Positions 12,251 through 23,322 of a stretch of DNA of 64,000 nucleotides are shown here, piece after piece. The notes beneath the pieces are model-generated. The model had not been told where the DNA came from. It worked only from the letters and a program-made list of their open reading frames with translations, and searched no databases. The DNA comes from Welwitschia mirabilis (lineage: Eukaryota; Gnetophyta; Gnetopsida; Welwitschiales): contig JBOZIK010000001.1 of NCBI GenBank assembly GCA_051453625.1, positions 260,727,347 through 260,791,346 on the forward strand, read 5' to 3'. The translations under genes and the position numbers were made by a program. The stretch's first letter is position 1. Each line of letters starts with the position of its first letter.

Positions 12251-13073
12251 GGTTTAGATTTCATATTTTTATTAGTAATTAAATCTCTAATGTTGACATT
12301 ACCATTAGGATTTACAGATGTAATCATAGGAATTCCAATAATAAGGGGTCGATTAGGTAAAGCAGCTTGCTTTTGCTTTTGCTTTTGCGATGAACTAGAC
12401 AGGTTTAAAAATTAAAAACTAGCATCAAAACAATCTTTTAAAAAATTTTCTTTTACAAAATTAGATTTTGAAGAAATAAATGAAGAAATTTCTAAAATTT
12501 TTGAAACTCACGTATCTTGGATATGTATTCCTAAGTTAATTTCAAAGTTGATCAAACCTTTTCGAATATTCTTCTCTATGAATAGCTACTCTCTCTAATA
12601 TTTTTCATTCTTACCAGATTTTATTATATTCCAAAATGTTTAGTTTTAATGCTCAATGCATCATCCCTATTATCATCTGGATGATAGTCTAGATGATAGA
12701 AACCATAGAAAATACCAAAAAAGTTAAAATGTATAAAATATAAATGCAAAATAATAGACATAAAAAACAAAGAAACTAGACTATCATCCTCTTGAGTCAT
12801 CTGGAAGATAGAGGGCATGATGAAAAAAACCTAATTTTTTTTTTAAAAATAGAAAAACTGAAAAACTCAAGGCATAGACTTCATTGTCATTACACATCAT
12901 TTGGATGATTAAGTAGATGATAAAGTGTTTATTTTAAAATGAAAAAATAGAAACTACAAAAAGGAAAGCCTACACTAGTATAACTAAATATACATTACTA
13001 CTACAGGAAAACATCTGAACCAAAATCTAAACACTTACCTGAGTAATGATAACTCTTAAACTCTAAGTAGCCT
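12251..13073 (-). other. Element 1 leader
   Basis: Untranslated leader between the primer site and gag. It contains three copies of the compound TCATC palindrome (12659-12699, 12782-12817, 12885-12922). A short open frame at 12624-12818 is chance. There is a short (TTTTGC)n-like run near 12367-12388. Confidence 0.6.
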
Positions 13074-13091
13074 TCCTTGGCAACGACGCCA
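13074..13091 (-). other. Primer binding site, tRNA-Asp type
   Basis: On the minus strand it reads TGGCGTCGTTGCCAAGGA, next to the 5' LTR. This differs by a few transitions from TGGCGCCGTTGCCGGGGA, the site complementary to the 3' end of plant tRNA-Asp and usual in Athila-type elements. It fixes the orientation of element 1 and the edge of its 5' LTR. Confidence 0.85.
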
Positions 13092-13094
13092 AGA

Positions 13095-14197
13095 TATTAC
13101 GATGCATATTTATGAAAATGATTACACTCAAGGATATTATATCATTCATAAATAAAATAGATATTTTACACAACACAACATACTAATATAGATGGAAGGA
13201 AGTGGACTCAAATGTTGTAATCTGTCAAAGGCCTAGGCTAGAAGAAAGAGAATTGACTTTGATAAGAAACACTTATGTATTCTAGTAATAAAAATAAATT
13301 ATAATGTAGAAAATCATAATGTAACACACTTATACAAAGTTAATCTAGTAAAGGAAAATAACAATGCACCTAAACTAATAATGATCAACCTTAATAAAGG
13401 TTTCTCTCATAACTTATATCATTCAAGAAACTATTACTAAATTAGAAGCAACATAAACTATGAGGGATAAGTAAAAATAAGCATAGGAAATGAAGGAGAG
13501 TTCTTTATATTAATCCTAAACCACATCCATGTTATAAAGTAACTGATCTCAATGAAGAAATCTTAATGTAACACCAAGGAAGACATCTCTTTGTAACTAC
13601 TAAGGATGGATCTCCAGCCTTTGATCTCTTATCACGAGAATTTCTAGTGTAAGTAAAGATAAGATAGAGTCAAGAAAAAAATCAATAATTATTAACAAAT
13701 AGACACACATATAGTAAAATAGACAAATATACATGGGCATAATCATAACAGCCATGCAAGAAACATATAGACAAATGTCAAAAGTTAAGTAAATGTTCAA
13801 TGGAGCATTATAACAAATGTCATCCTACTAGTCATTCAGATGATATAGGAGATGATGCCACATCAAAGTAATTCATGTTATTTTCCAAATTGATTATAGT
13901 CAGCATCCTAATTGGGTTAACTGCTTTGTCATCTATACAAACATCTAGATGATGAGGTGAATGATATGCTTTTACAAGTTTTCATCTAATGCATCATCCT
14001 TAATGTTTGCAAGAAGTTTGCCTTAAAATAGGAAGTATTATAAACTACTATAAATGCTGTAAAATGTCATGGAGATTGCATGTTTTTTTATCTTTCATCT
14101 TTACTTTCCATTATTGTGGAAACCTAGCATAAATGTATCTAATATCTTGCAAAACTACTTAAAATATCTTATCAAATATATGCAAGTTGGTAGTGCA
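13095..14197 (-). repeat. Element 1 5' LTR (right copy)
   Basis: Partner of the left LTR. On the minus strand it starts TGCACTACCAACTTGC at 14197 and ends next to the primer binding site. It contains two copies of the compound TCATC palindrome at about 13819-13858 and 13927-13965. Its end is also similar to the LTRs of element 2 (compare the reverse complement of 37320-37436), so the two elements belong to one family. Confidence 0.82.
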
Positions 14198-14560
14198 ACA
14201 ACAAGCTAAAATAAGTTTTAATTATCCTAAACTAGTAAAAAAAGAATGCTTTCTATTATGTGAATATTTTTTATGGGTGAAAACTCTTCATTGTAATGAA
14301 TTCCATTCTTTTAAGAAAAACATTTAATAATAAATCTAGTCTTGTAATTGTTAATTATAGTTTACTTAATATAAAACATCCCTTTTATATAAATTGATTT
14401 CTTCATTAGTTTAGCAAGTTCCTTTGTTTCATATTTCATGAGCATATCTTATTTCTTTTATATTTCCTTTTTTCAAATTTGGGGTTTCAAGGGCTTCTTT
14501 TACATCAGTTGGATCATTATCACTTATTTTATTGATATCAAAATTTTAAAAAAAGAATTC
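14198..14560 (-). pseudogene. Copia B reverse transcriptase, N-terminal part
   Basis: Minus strand: DPTDVKEALETPNLKK (family 'EPt..EAl'), ELAKLMKKSIYIKGMFYIK (family 'WELV.LP.gk..i..KWvyK.K'), YKTRFIIKCFS*KNGIHYNE (family 'YKARLVAKGF.Q..GiDy.E') and FSPI. It ends at NLF*LVV (family 'w.l.QLDV'), where element 1 begins. The RT palm with YVDD is absent from the window. Several stops are present. Confidence 0.8.
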
Positions 14561-15329
14561 TTAATAAATTCGTGTGGTCTAATTTGAATTTTCTTTTATT
14601 ACACTAATTTGATCTTCATGTAATGAATTATAAATAATATGGCATTTATATTTTACCATTTAGAAAAGGTTTTTATTTATTAATTTATTCTATGATAGGA
14701 ATAGTTTACTATTAACTACTAGTATGAATAATTTTTCCAATTATGTAAGGATTTGATATTAATAATTTAGAATCTAGTTTGTTTTAATTTTAACTTGCAA
14801 ATTTATTAATAAGTTATACTAACCTACTTTTGATCAGATAAAGGTTAACAAATTGTGTTAACAAAATTGAATTATTATATTTTGTTATTTTATTAAATAC
14901 ATATCTTGGATAATAACAAATCTTCTAAAATTTAATTCCTATACTTAGTAGGCTTTGTTTTCATTATAATAAGCAATCATAAAAAGGTTTTGGATTTACA
15001 ATGGAATATGTACAAACAATTGCTTCTAAAATTTGTAAGAGGATCATAGAATACTACCTTACTAGACCATTTTTATTTATAGATCCTCATATATAAATTT
15101 GATAAGAAGTTTGTTTTTCACATATATGTCTATAATAATAGCTTTTGGATATAAATATTATAAAGCAAATATTTATCTTTTAGATAGTTGATTAGGCTAA
15201 AATTGGTAGGATGAAAATACTTCACATTAAATTTGGTCTTTTTAAGTTTATCATCAAATTAATTTAATGCATATTCTTATTCTTCATTTATTTAAAGCTT
15301 CTTTAGTAGTAGTTTATCTATTTCTTCAT
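14561..15329 (-). pseudogene. Copia B integrase C-terminal/linker region, unreadable
   Basis: Expected position of the integrase core and the linker to RT in copia B. Translation on the minus strand gives short fragments, but none could be tied to a conserved motif with confidence. Left as degenerate internal sequence of copia B. Confidence 0.4.
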
Positions 15330-15650
15330 TACTACATGAAATACTCTAAAAGCATTAAGGATTTCATACTTATTTCATAGGACTTATGCAAAACACATTT
15401 TATTGTAGTCATTAAGAATGAGAAAACAATATTATTCTTTTAGGATTGAGATACATGATGTTTCTCATTAGTTCTTATGAATTAGTTTAAGTTGTATGTC
15501 TACTTTTTGCTTTTCTCCTTTTTTGAATGGCTTAAGATGTATTTCTCCCATTCAACAAGCTTTATAACTAGCACTCTAGTCTTGATCTCTAAACTTATTC
15601 ACTAATTTGGTGTATTTCCCTAAGAACTCTAAAGTTTGTATGCTACAATC
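15330..15650 (-). pseudogene. Copia B GAG-pre-integrase and integrase start
   Basis: Minus strand fragments ECRSCKALLNGRN-like and then CISILKE followed by YCFLILNDYNKMCFA correspond to the copia 'C..C..gKq....' segment and to 'y..lFiDDysRm.wvyfLk'. Frame changes separate them. The order (after gag, before RT) supports the reading. Confidence 0.55.
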
Positions 15651-16149
15651 TTCTATGCCAAAGCATTACTTTGTTAATTATAATAGTTAGAAAAGCTTTT
15701 TTATTAGCTATTCTACCTATAATAGAAATATTTTACCATCTTGGACTACTTCATTATGCTTTTTTTCTTTTCATGATATTGCATAAATTATTTTTATTTT
15801 TGCTAAATTTAATTTTGTAGTAATTTTAAATATAAATGAAACTAATATTAAGTTCATTTTAAAGTTTATAATATATTTAATCTCTATTAAGATGAGAAAA
15901 ACTAGCTCCATAGTTTATTCCTGATTACTTTTACTTTCATTACATCTCTAAATGTTATGGATTGGTTTATGCTTTATAAAGAACTTATAATTATTAATCA
16001 TCTAACTTGTTACTTCCAAGTCCATGAAAAATGTCTTACTATTTCTTGAAGAGATTGTTAAGAATTGCTCTTGATGAATGATATCATTAGTTATAGTTAT
16101 AGTTCTAGAGATTTTTTTCTTGTTTTTTCTATTTCCTTATTTTTTGATT

Positions 16150-16990
16150 CTACTTGTTCTACTTATGGATTTTTTGGATTTTTAAAATAGTAATTTTGGA
16201 ATTGATAAATCATCTTATTCTAGAATTTATAAAATTTTAGTCTTCTTTCTTCTTATTTAATGTGTTTCTTAGATGCAATAAGATCTATGCTTATTTCACA
16301 TTCTCTTCTTTTTATTTCTACTTTAGGTTGATGGACTTTTGCTAGTAGCTATTCAAATGAAAAGAATGTATTGACACATTTCAGTGCTTTAACAAGTGAA
16401 TCAAAATTAAGGATATTTCCTAACATAGGCTATCATAATCATTTCTTCATCCACCATAATACTTAAATATTTAATTATTGATTTTAAGCTAATAATCTTA
16501 TTCTTTGAATGATTGATGTCTTTAATTTATATAAGTCTGGTTCTAAAAAAGTTCATGAATTAATGAATATTTTTGTAATTTACTTTTAACTTAAAAGGAA
16601 TCCTATAGGAAGTTTCAAATTTCTCTAAGATTACTAATATTTTGAATAAAAGGATAAACTTCATCACTAACATTCAGAATTAGAATATGTTTAGTGAAAT
16701 GTGCATCTTCATCCTTTTTTGTAAATACATGTTTACCTATGTAACTCTCAAGTCATTGTCCAACTAAATCCTCATCTTCATCTTCCTGATGGTATAGTCT
16801 AAGAAGATAACTTTCATATTCTTTCTAGAACATAACATTGAGGTATTAATGGATATAAAGAAAATGCATGTCTTATTTAAGTATTGATGTTGTAGTAACA
16901 TGAAATAGCAACATTTTTTGTTAAGTGATTTATATTGTATGTTGCTACCAATATGGTAAGGTATTTTCAATATTGAAGATTGGTGTTTTC
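16150..16990 (-). pseudogene. gag: Copia B gag (UBN2/DUF4219-like)
   Basis: The minus strand from about 16988 reads ATG AAA ACA then TPIFNIEN...YW, matching the copia gag opening 'P.F.GeNY..W'. Further on, KKDEDAHFTKHILILNVSDE and VYPFIQNISNLREI match the 'a..IllslsdevfplI....tAkE.Wd.L' segment. FDSLVKALKCVNTFFSFE and VHQPKVEIKRRE match the late 'fd.lv.al......lsl.eLi..L...E.R' helix. Stops and frame changes occur throughout. The ATG lies within a few bases of the left edge of element C, so the leader and LTR were displaced by that insertion. Confidence 0.65.
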
Positions 16991-16992
16991 AT

Positions 16993-17482
16993 TATTCAAA
17001 GTTTTAGAGTAGGGATGCTCTACGTAAAATATTTTGAATTACATGTATAAGGCATTTAAGTAAATTATTAAATATTTTAGATTCACCTGTAATAGTAAGA
17101 AATAAGAAGAAGAACTTAAACATTATAATATTTAAAATATTTGAATATAAATAATTAAGTAATAGTAATGAAGCAATGAATTAAAAGTATAAATAATTTT
17201 TTCATGTTTTATAGTAAGGTAGTTAGTTCATGGATGAATTGCTTAATTAAGTCTTTTGAATTAGGTTTGTATGATTTTAGTGTTTTGTCATACTTCTTCT
17301 TAACTAATGAATTATTGAGATCAATTTTATTAGTTTTTTTCCTTTTATTTTTTTTAATACATAATCTTTGTCTTTATATCATATTTTACCATGGAAAAGA
17401 ATTTTATTTCTTAAACATAAAATGATACATATTTCTTTAAGTTTTATTTAACTAACTTAATAATTATTTTATGTCAATTACA
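16993..17482 (-). repeat. Element C 3' LTR
   Basis: Direct repeat of 20615-21102. Shared landmarks include AGTTTTAGAGTAGGGATG (17000 and 20621), AAGTAAATTATTA, and AGTTTTATTTAACTAA near the right end. Open frames in it (17204-17425) are chance. Confidence 0.75.
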
Positions 17483-20444
17483 TTAAATGTATAAGACCTC
17501 TTCCATTTAACTTAGTTTCACACTTGTTGATTTAGATCTTTATATTTAGACTCATCTTCACTTACTTTGTCTTTATATTTTAATTCTTATTTTTCTTTTT
17601 CTTTTAAAATTTATTTTTATCTTTCTTATTATTACTTGATTTAATCTTTATCGTCTTCAAAATTTATTCAAAATTGCTTTCTCTTATTAGCTATATCTTA
17701 GGAATAAGTTATGATAGTAAGCTTGGATGTAAAAGATACTTTTTTTCATATTAAGATTTTTAGTTTAGTTGCTATCTAATTATGTTTTAAAATCTTACTT
17801 TAATACTTTATTTTTTTAAATTACAAATGTTTTTTTAAAATTAGTGCCATTTCCTTCTTTAAAAGATAACTTGTTATTTTTAAGTATTTGTTTTCTATTA
17901 GGACTTGTTTCATCCTTAGAGAAGTGTAATAACAAAAGCACAAATACTTTGGATAACATTCTCTTATTATATTACTTTAACAAACTATTTCAATTTATAA
18001 AGGGAAGGACAGACATGCTGGATAAAACTAGGTTAAAAAAAGTAACTAATATTATAAAATTATGGTGCTAAATTCAATATCTTATTTATTATATCTTTGA
18101 GTTATTTTGATATATATAGTTCACTTGCTATTACTAGTTTATCTCGAACACTAGCCTTTTTAGTAGTTTTCTTATATTTCTTTAGTTACTATTTAGATTG
18201 CATAGGTTTAGGAGGATTTACTCATATCAAAATGTGGGTTCAACATATTTCCTCAATTTGGGCACAAATTTCATAAATTATTTTTTGTGATTCATTAAGT
18301 GATATTTTTTTCATTCCATTCCTTAGATATTTTATTCTTTTCCCCTTAAAGCTAAGTAACTTAAAATTATGCTTCATTAAAAAAGCCTAGAATAGTGCTT
18401 CATTGAGTTATGATTGAAGTTATTCATTATCTTGTTTTATTAATTCATGAGTAGAGGTATCTTTTGTATTACTTTGTTGAGTTAGTGTTAGAGCATTTCT
18501 TTGTCTTACTTTATTAAGTTAATTGAATTTTAATGTTTTTTCATGGTTAATATCATGTTGATTGATTTTCATCACATGCCCTTGATATGTCATTATGATA
18601 TAAAGAATAGCTAATTACCTATAATTCACATCATAACTCTTATTGTCCTTATAGAAACTAGTGTTTATGACATATAATAGGTAACATGTTAATACCTTTT
18701 TTATCCAACATCTATTTTTCACATGATATTTTATTCATCTACTTCCATTAAGCTTATTTATCCTTATTCCTCTAGTGAATACTTTATTAATATATAATAT
18801 TTCTTAAAGTCATTTTTTTTGATAATGTATCATTTTTAATTTATTTTACAAATTCATTGATGTAAAATTGATAGACTTAAAATACTTCCACTTGAATTTG
18901 TTAATTTTTTTTAAACACATTTACCACAATTTCTTTTAGGGTTGATAATGAACTAATACATCAAATCATAGAAAAATAATTAAAAACATAAGTAATAATG
19001 CATTAATGGCAAAGAAAATAATTGTAGGGAATTCAAAATATACTTACTTAATTATATAATTACTTAAGGAATAGAGGATAAATGAAGAAATATAGGAATA
19101 TGACTATTAATTTTTATATATCTTCAACTTTAGAAAAGGAAAAGTAGATTAAATTGTTATTTTTAGGTCTTTTGTATAGTCATTTTATCTATTTTAAAAT
19201 GGTAATTTAAACTAATTTTATAGTTTTAGTTAAATTTTTCTCTTTATTTAATTTGACAAGTTCATTTATTTCCAAATCTAGTGAAATATGCAATATTAAT
19301 TTTAAAAATTATACATGTTAAAGTACACATTCATATTATTAGTTAAAGAAAGGAGAATGAAATGGTATAGCACTATCTTGTTCTAATAGTATTTTAGAAT
19401 GATATAATGTTATCTTATTCTAATAGTTCTTTAGAAACTAAGGAGTATAAAGGCGAGTCTTCTTGTTTTGTTAAGGAAGAAACCACAACTTGTTATACTA
19501 TTTTAATCTTTGAACTAAACAATTTAGTGTTTGATTGAAGCTTTTATTTGTTGATCATGAATAACATACTGTTAGTCATGCTATTAATCTCCTAGTTTTA
19601 TAGATTCATCATTAGATGTCCTAATAAATGTTTTTAAAACATTGCTAACATGTATAATTTATATATTGTATTAAATATTAATAGTATTTAATTATTTAAA
19701 CATTTTAAAACATACAAACATAGTTATTTGATTATAATATGGAGTTTATTCTTAAACACTAGTACTTCTTAAAACTTTTAATGTGTTTATAGGTAGAAAT
19801 CTTCCTTTTGATGTTTTTAATCTTTGTTTCGATGTTACTAGTCTATGTCTTTAGATTTGTTAATTTAAATGGTTAGGAAATGTCCTTTAATGGGCACAAG
19901 TCATGAGTTCTATAAGAATTAGTTTTATTAGAATTAATTATTGTAATTTTATAATGTTGATGCTTTATCATTGGATGAAAATGATATTTATCTTCTTGCT
20001 TCTTAAAATTTTAAAATATATATGATCATTATGATGTTTTTTGTATCATAACTTTTACCATAACTTATGTTTAGTTTTTACCATTACTTAATAGAAAAAA
20101 TAAATTTATTTTACTTTATTAGTGATCATAATCATCTATTGCTATTGTTCTGATGCTTCATTAATAAACCACTTTTTTAACTATCACACATGATTTAAAA
20201 TGGAATTATCAACTTCTAAACCTAGAGTTTTATTAGGCTTTTTCCCCTCTTCATTTTGAAATTTGAACCTTTAGCTTATTTTCCTTTGCCATATAAATTT
20301 TTTAAATTTTATGTTTTCTTATTTTTCACTTAATTACCTTTGAATATTTAACCATCTACTCCATTAGCTTCAAAGTTAACATTAAGATGTCCATTTTGTT
20401 TTTGAAATTCTTTAAGGTTTTCTTTGGCTATTATGTCTTATAAT
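17483..20444. other. Element C interior, no recognised domain
   Basis: About 3 kb of AT-rich sequence. Minus-strand translation near 17500-17700 is Lys/Asn-rich, and 18200-18500 gives some longer Gln/Lys/Leu-rich runs, but nothing matches gag, protease, integrase or RT motifs. Two adjacent near-copies of a 37-bp unit lie at 19362-19436. The open frame 17844-18071 on the plus strand has no support as a gene. Confidence 0.5.
19362..19436. repeat. 37-bp tandem duplication, two units
   Basis: The unit at 19362-19399 and the unit at 19400-19436 share TATCTT.TTCTAATAGT and end in TTTAGAA. They differ by several substitutions. Confidence 0.75.
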
Positions 20445-20614
20445 GAAAATTTTAAATCTAAACCTACTTACCTTATCAAGTTTATCTCTATATTGAAAGT
20501 TTTAGATTTCAATTTGATACTTCATCAAGTTTGTCTTAAAATTAAAACCTTCAAATTTGAACTTAATACTTTATCAAGTGTGTCTCAAGATTAAAACTTT
20601 TAGATTTAATACCG
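20445..20614. repeat. 50-bp tandem repeat, about 3.5 units
   Basis: Successive units end in TATCAAG/CATCAAG and contain TTGAAAGTTTTAGATTT-like blocks (units near 20445-20483, 20484-20532, 20533-20580, 20581-20614). It sits directly inside the element C 5' LTR, in the leader. The unit length is not a multiple of three, so it was not selected as a coding repeat. Confidence 0.7.
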
Positions 20615-21102
20615 TATTGGAAGTTTTAGAGTAGGGATGTTTTAGGTGAAATATTTTGAATTAAGTGTGGAAGTGGTTTAAGTAAATTATTAGAAATTTT
20701 ATGTTTATCTATGATAGTATAAAATAAGAAGTAAAAAATGAAAACTTGAAAATTATAATATATGATATATTTGACTTTGAATAATTAATTAATAATAGTA
20801 AACTAATGGATTAATATTGTAAGTAATGTTTTCATGTACTATACTTAAACAGGTCTCTCATGAATACATGACTTGCTTAAGTATTTTAACTTATCCTAGT
20901 GTAGCTTTAGTGTTTTATCACACTTATTTGTATCTAATGTATAATTGGAACTAAGCTTTTCATTTTTATTTTTATCAAATAAGTGATATTCATCTTAAAT
21001 TATGTTTTATCAATGGAAAATCTTGTATCTCTTGAATATTAAATTAAAGAAGGTTTTTCAAGTTTTATTTAACTAAGTAACAACTATTTTACACTAACTA
21101 CA
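20615..21102 (-). repeat. Element C 5' LTR
   Basis: Direct repeat partner of 16993-17482, nearly equal in length (488 and 490 bp). The two diverge by many point changes. Confidence 0.75.
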
Positions 21103-21137
21103 TTAACTTACTAATACTTATGTTATTTTTATGGTTG

Positions 21138-21151
21138 TGCTCTTATATCTT
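21138..21151 (-). other. Possible copia B primer binding site
   Basis: On the minus strand AGATATAAGAGCAC resembles TGGTATCAGAGC plus flank, the tRNA-iMet-type site of copia elements. It lies where the leader of copia B would continue if element C were removed. Confidence 0.45.
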
Positions 21152-21152
21152 G

Positions 21153-23159
21153 TTGAGATATAAAGTATAAAAAAGTGAAGGAAATATAAAATGAAAATAA
21201 AATTTAGAGAAATTATAATTAGATGAATTCCTCTTTAAATAATGTAAAATGTGAATAAATTAAAAATAAATTAAATTTCCCATATTTGATGTGGTATAGT
21301 ATGGTTTATAAATTATGGAAAAAAACATAGCTCTTCATGAAGAAACTTTGATTACTAGTAATTCTTTAATTAAAGTAATTAGCTAATTTTTAAATAAATA
21401 TGACTAGTATCTTCTTTTATTATAATGAAACATATTTAGTTAAAACATATAAAACATCCTATATATCATATTTCATTGCTAACATGATTTATCCAATTCA
21501 ATTTACATGTGAAGCTTTAAAATCTCTTATTGCTTCAACCTCTTAATTAGTTACTTATTTTATTTTTGAATTACTATGTAATGCAAGTGATTTTTTTATA
21601 GAAGCTTATTCAATATAAAGAATATTTTTAAAAGAAAAGAAGTTGTATTATTTATTATGTAAGTTTTATAAGGATCTCAATTAAATTATACGACAACTAG
21701 AGAAAATCCTTTCGTTACAAAATTTTCCCAAGAAAAATATAGGTATCATGTTCTTGATTTAAGAATTATTATCTTCATTAATAATTATTATCCTAGCAAA
21801 TCCCAAAAATAGACTTATTAGATGAATTTTAATATTAGAAGAATTTGAGTTAAATATCAACAATAAAAAAGGATGTTGAAAATATTGTAGTTTTGAGAGA
21901 GAACTTTGATATTCTAACATTCCTAATGTGTTACTCATAAATTATCTTATCAATAGAATATTTAAGATTAAAACATTTTTTGCATGGGATAAATAACTAT
22001 TTTTTAATTATTTAAATGCTATTCTAATAAAATTATTTTTACATACATTCTGCAATCTAAAACTTTAAGTGTTTTTAAATTTTTACATAATGGAGTTATG
22101 AAGGTTACATATTTGCAAAGAAGATATGCCATATAATTATATAATATAGAATATATTAGAAAAAATATTTTTAAAAATGGTTATTAGTATTGTAAATCTT
22201 CTAATAGATGTTAATTCATAGAAAGTATTAGAAACAAAGATATGATGCCCTCTTGCCTATTCTAAATATTAAACCATTTGATGCATATGATATATATTTT
22301 ATTAATCCATTTCACCCATAATTTGATTATTTATACATATTATTTTGTTTTGATTATGTTACTCAGTGATTTAAAGTTATTTTAACTAAAATAAATGATT
22401 TTAAAATGGTTGTTAGATTCATAGAATAATATGTTTTATTCCTTTTTAGCCATTTTAAAGATATTGTTATGATAAAGGAACTTATTTTTGGAATAGAATA
22501 ATGAAGGATATTATGAATAAGTGGGGTATCATATGTAAAAGTTACCAATTGTAAATTAAACACAAGTTTTCAAAAAATATTAAATTTTAATTAAAAAGAC
22601 TAGTCACTCCACCTTAATGATGCTCTTTGGCTTGTTGAGCTATCTATGGAACTTTTTTTGTAATATCTCCTTATAGGACTATTTTTGAAAATTCTTGTTA
22701 CATTTCTATTGGAATAGAACATAAATCATTTGGAAACTTCTTTGATAGAATGTCAACTTTCATCTTCCTATTTTATGCATTTTTCACAAAACTTATTTAT
22801 CCTTTTTTTAATGACATCTTACATTACATTATAATTCATGTTCTATGATTACAATTAGACTTTAAAAACAAAGAAAACCTCTAATGATAAAGCCTTCAAT
22901 ACTTTTAAATATTTCCTATGATGTAAAGATATATTAGTAAGTCGTTGTCAGTCACTACTTGTAAAAGCTAGAAGATGCAACTGATGATAGAATCACTTTT
23001 ATTTATTGATTTTGAATGATTAAATATCTAATATTAACAATTATTTGAATTAATACTTTAGTTATTATCTACTTATATGTCTTCTTAAATTACTTATATA
23101 ATTTTAGAGAAGACCTAACTGTTAGACTATCTAAATGCCAAATAGATAATATTGTCTAA
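21153..23159. other. No gene seen; AT-rich repeat debris
   Basis: The part nearest 21153 should be the copia B 5' LTR, but no second copy exists in the window to delimit it. The remaining sequence shows no coding motif on either strand. The open frame 22363-22563 has no support. Confidence 0.5.
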
Positions 23160-23200
23160 CACACAAACACAGACGCGTGCGCGCACGCATGCACGCACGA

Positions 23201-23256
<56 letters not shown>

Positions 23257-23322
23257 ACACACACACACACACATACACAAACCCAAACACAAACACAAAC
23301 ACAAACACACACACACACACAC
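23160..23322. repeat. Compound (CA)n microsatellite with a GC-rich purine-pyrimidine head
   Basis: A run of strictly alternating purine and pyrimidine (about 23171-23199, rich in CG, CA and TG steps) leads into (CA)n at 23203-23277. A CAAACA-type hexamer run follows at 23278-23306, then more (CA)n. Poly-Thr/His or poly-Cys/Val open frames across it are artefacts. Confidence 0.97.

Larger units (their letters stand above)
491..14197 (-). mobile_element. Element 1: Athila/Tat-type Ty3/gypsy LTR retrotransposon, degenerate
   Basis: Two long direct repeats bracket a minus-strand internal region with a primer binding site, gag, aspartic protease, RT, RNase H and integrase in gypsy order. A spacer of several kb and an ORF in the env position follow. 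Total length is about 13.7 kb, including two N gaps. The RT, integrase C-terminus and tRNA-Asp-type primer site point to the Athila/Tat branch. Stops and frameshifts interrupt every domain, so the copy is dead. It sits in the RT of copia B: copia sequence runs up to 14198 and stops. The five bases right of it (14198-14202, acaac) are not repeated left of 491, so the left flank is not the original one. Confidence 0.85.
16993..21102 (-). mobile_element. Element C: 4.1 kb non-autonomous LTR retrotransposon
   Basis: Two direct repeats of about 490 bp (16993-17482 and 20615-21102) frame a 3.1 kb interior without recognisable gag or pol. Orientation is inferred as minus. The right copy is followed on the minus strand by GGTATTAAATC, resembling the tRNA-Met primer site (TGGTATCAGAGC). 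The left copy is preceded by a purine-rich tract (AAATGGAAGAGG). Both LTRs start TGTA on the minus strand. No clean target duplication is visible. Its size and lack of enzymes suggest a non-autonomous derivative, possibly parasitising copia elements. Confidence 0.65.
14198..21152 (-). mobile_element. Copia B: Ty1/copia retrotransposon, minus strand, interrupted
   Basis: Minus-strand copia protein remnants occur in order from right to left: gag (16990-16200), GAG-pre-integrase/integrase (about 15650-15330) and the RT N-terminus (14560-14198). A tRNA-Met-like primer site lies at about 21138-21151. The gag start abuts element C (16993-21102) with no leader of its own, and the primer-like site lies just right of element C. 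This suggests element C landed in the leader or start codon of copia B. Element 1 then cuts the RT at 14198. The 5' LTR should begin right of about 21153, but its partner is missing, so its extent is unknown. Confidence 0.6.
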
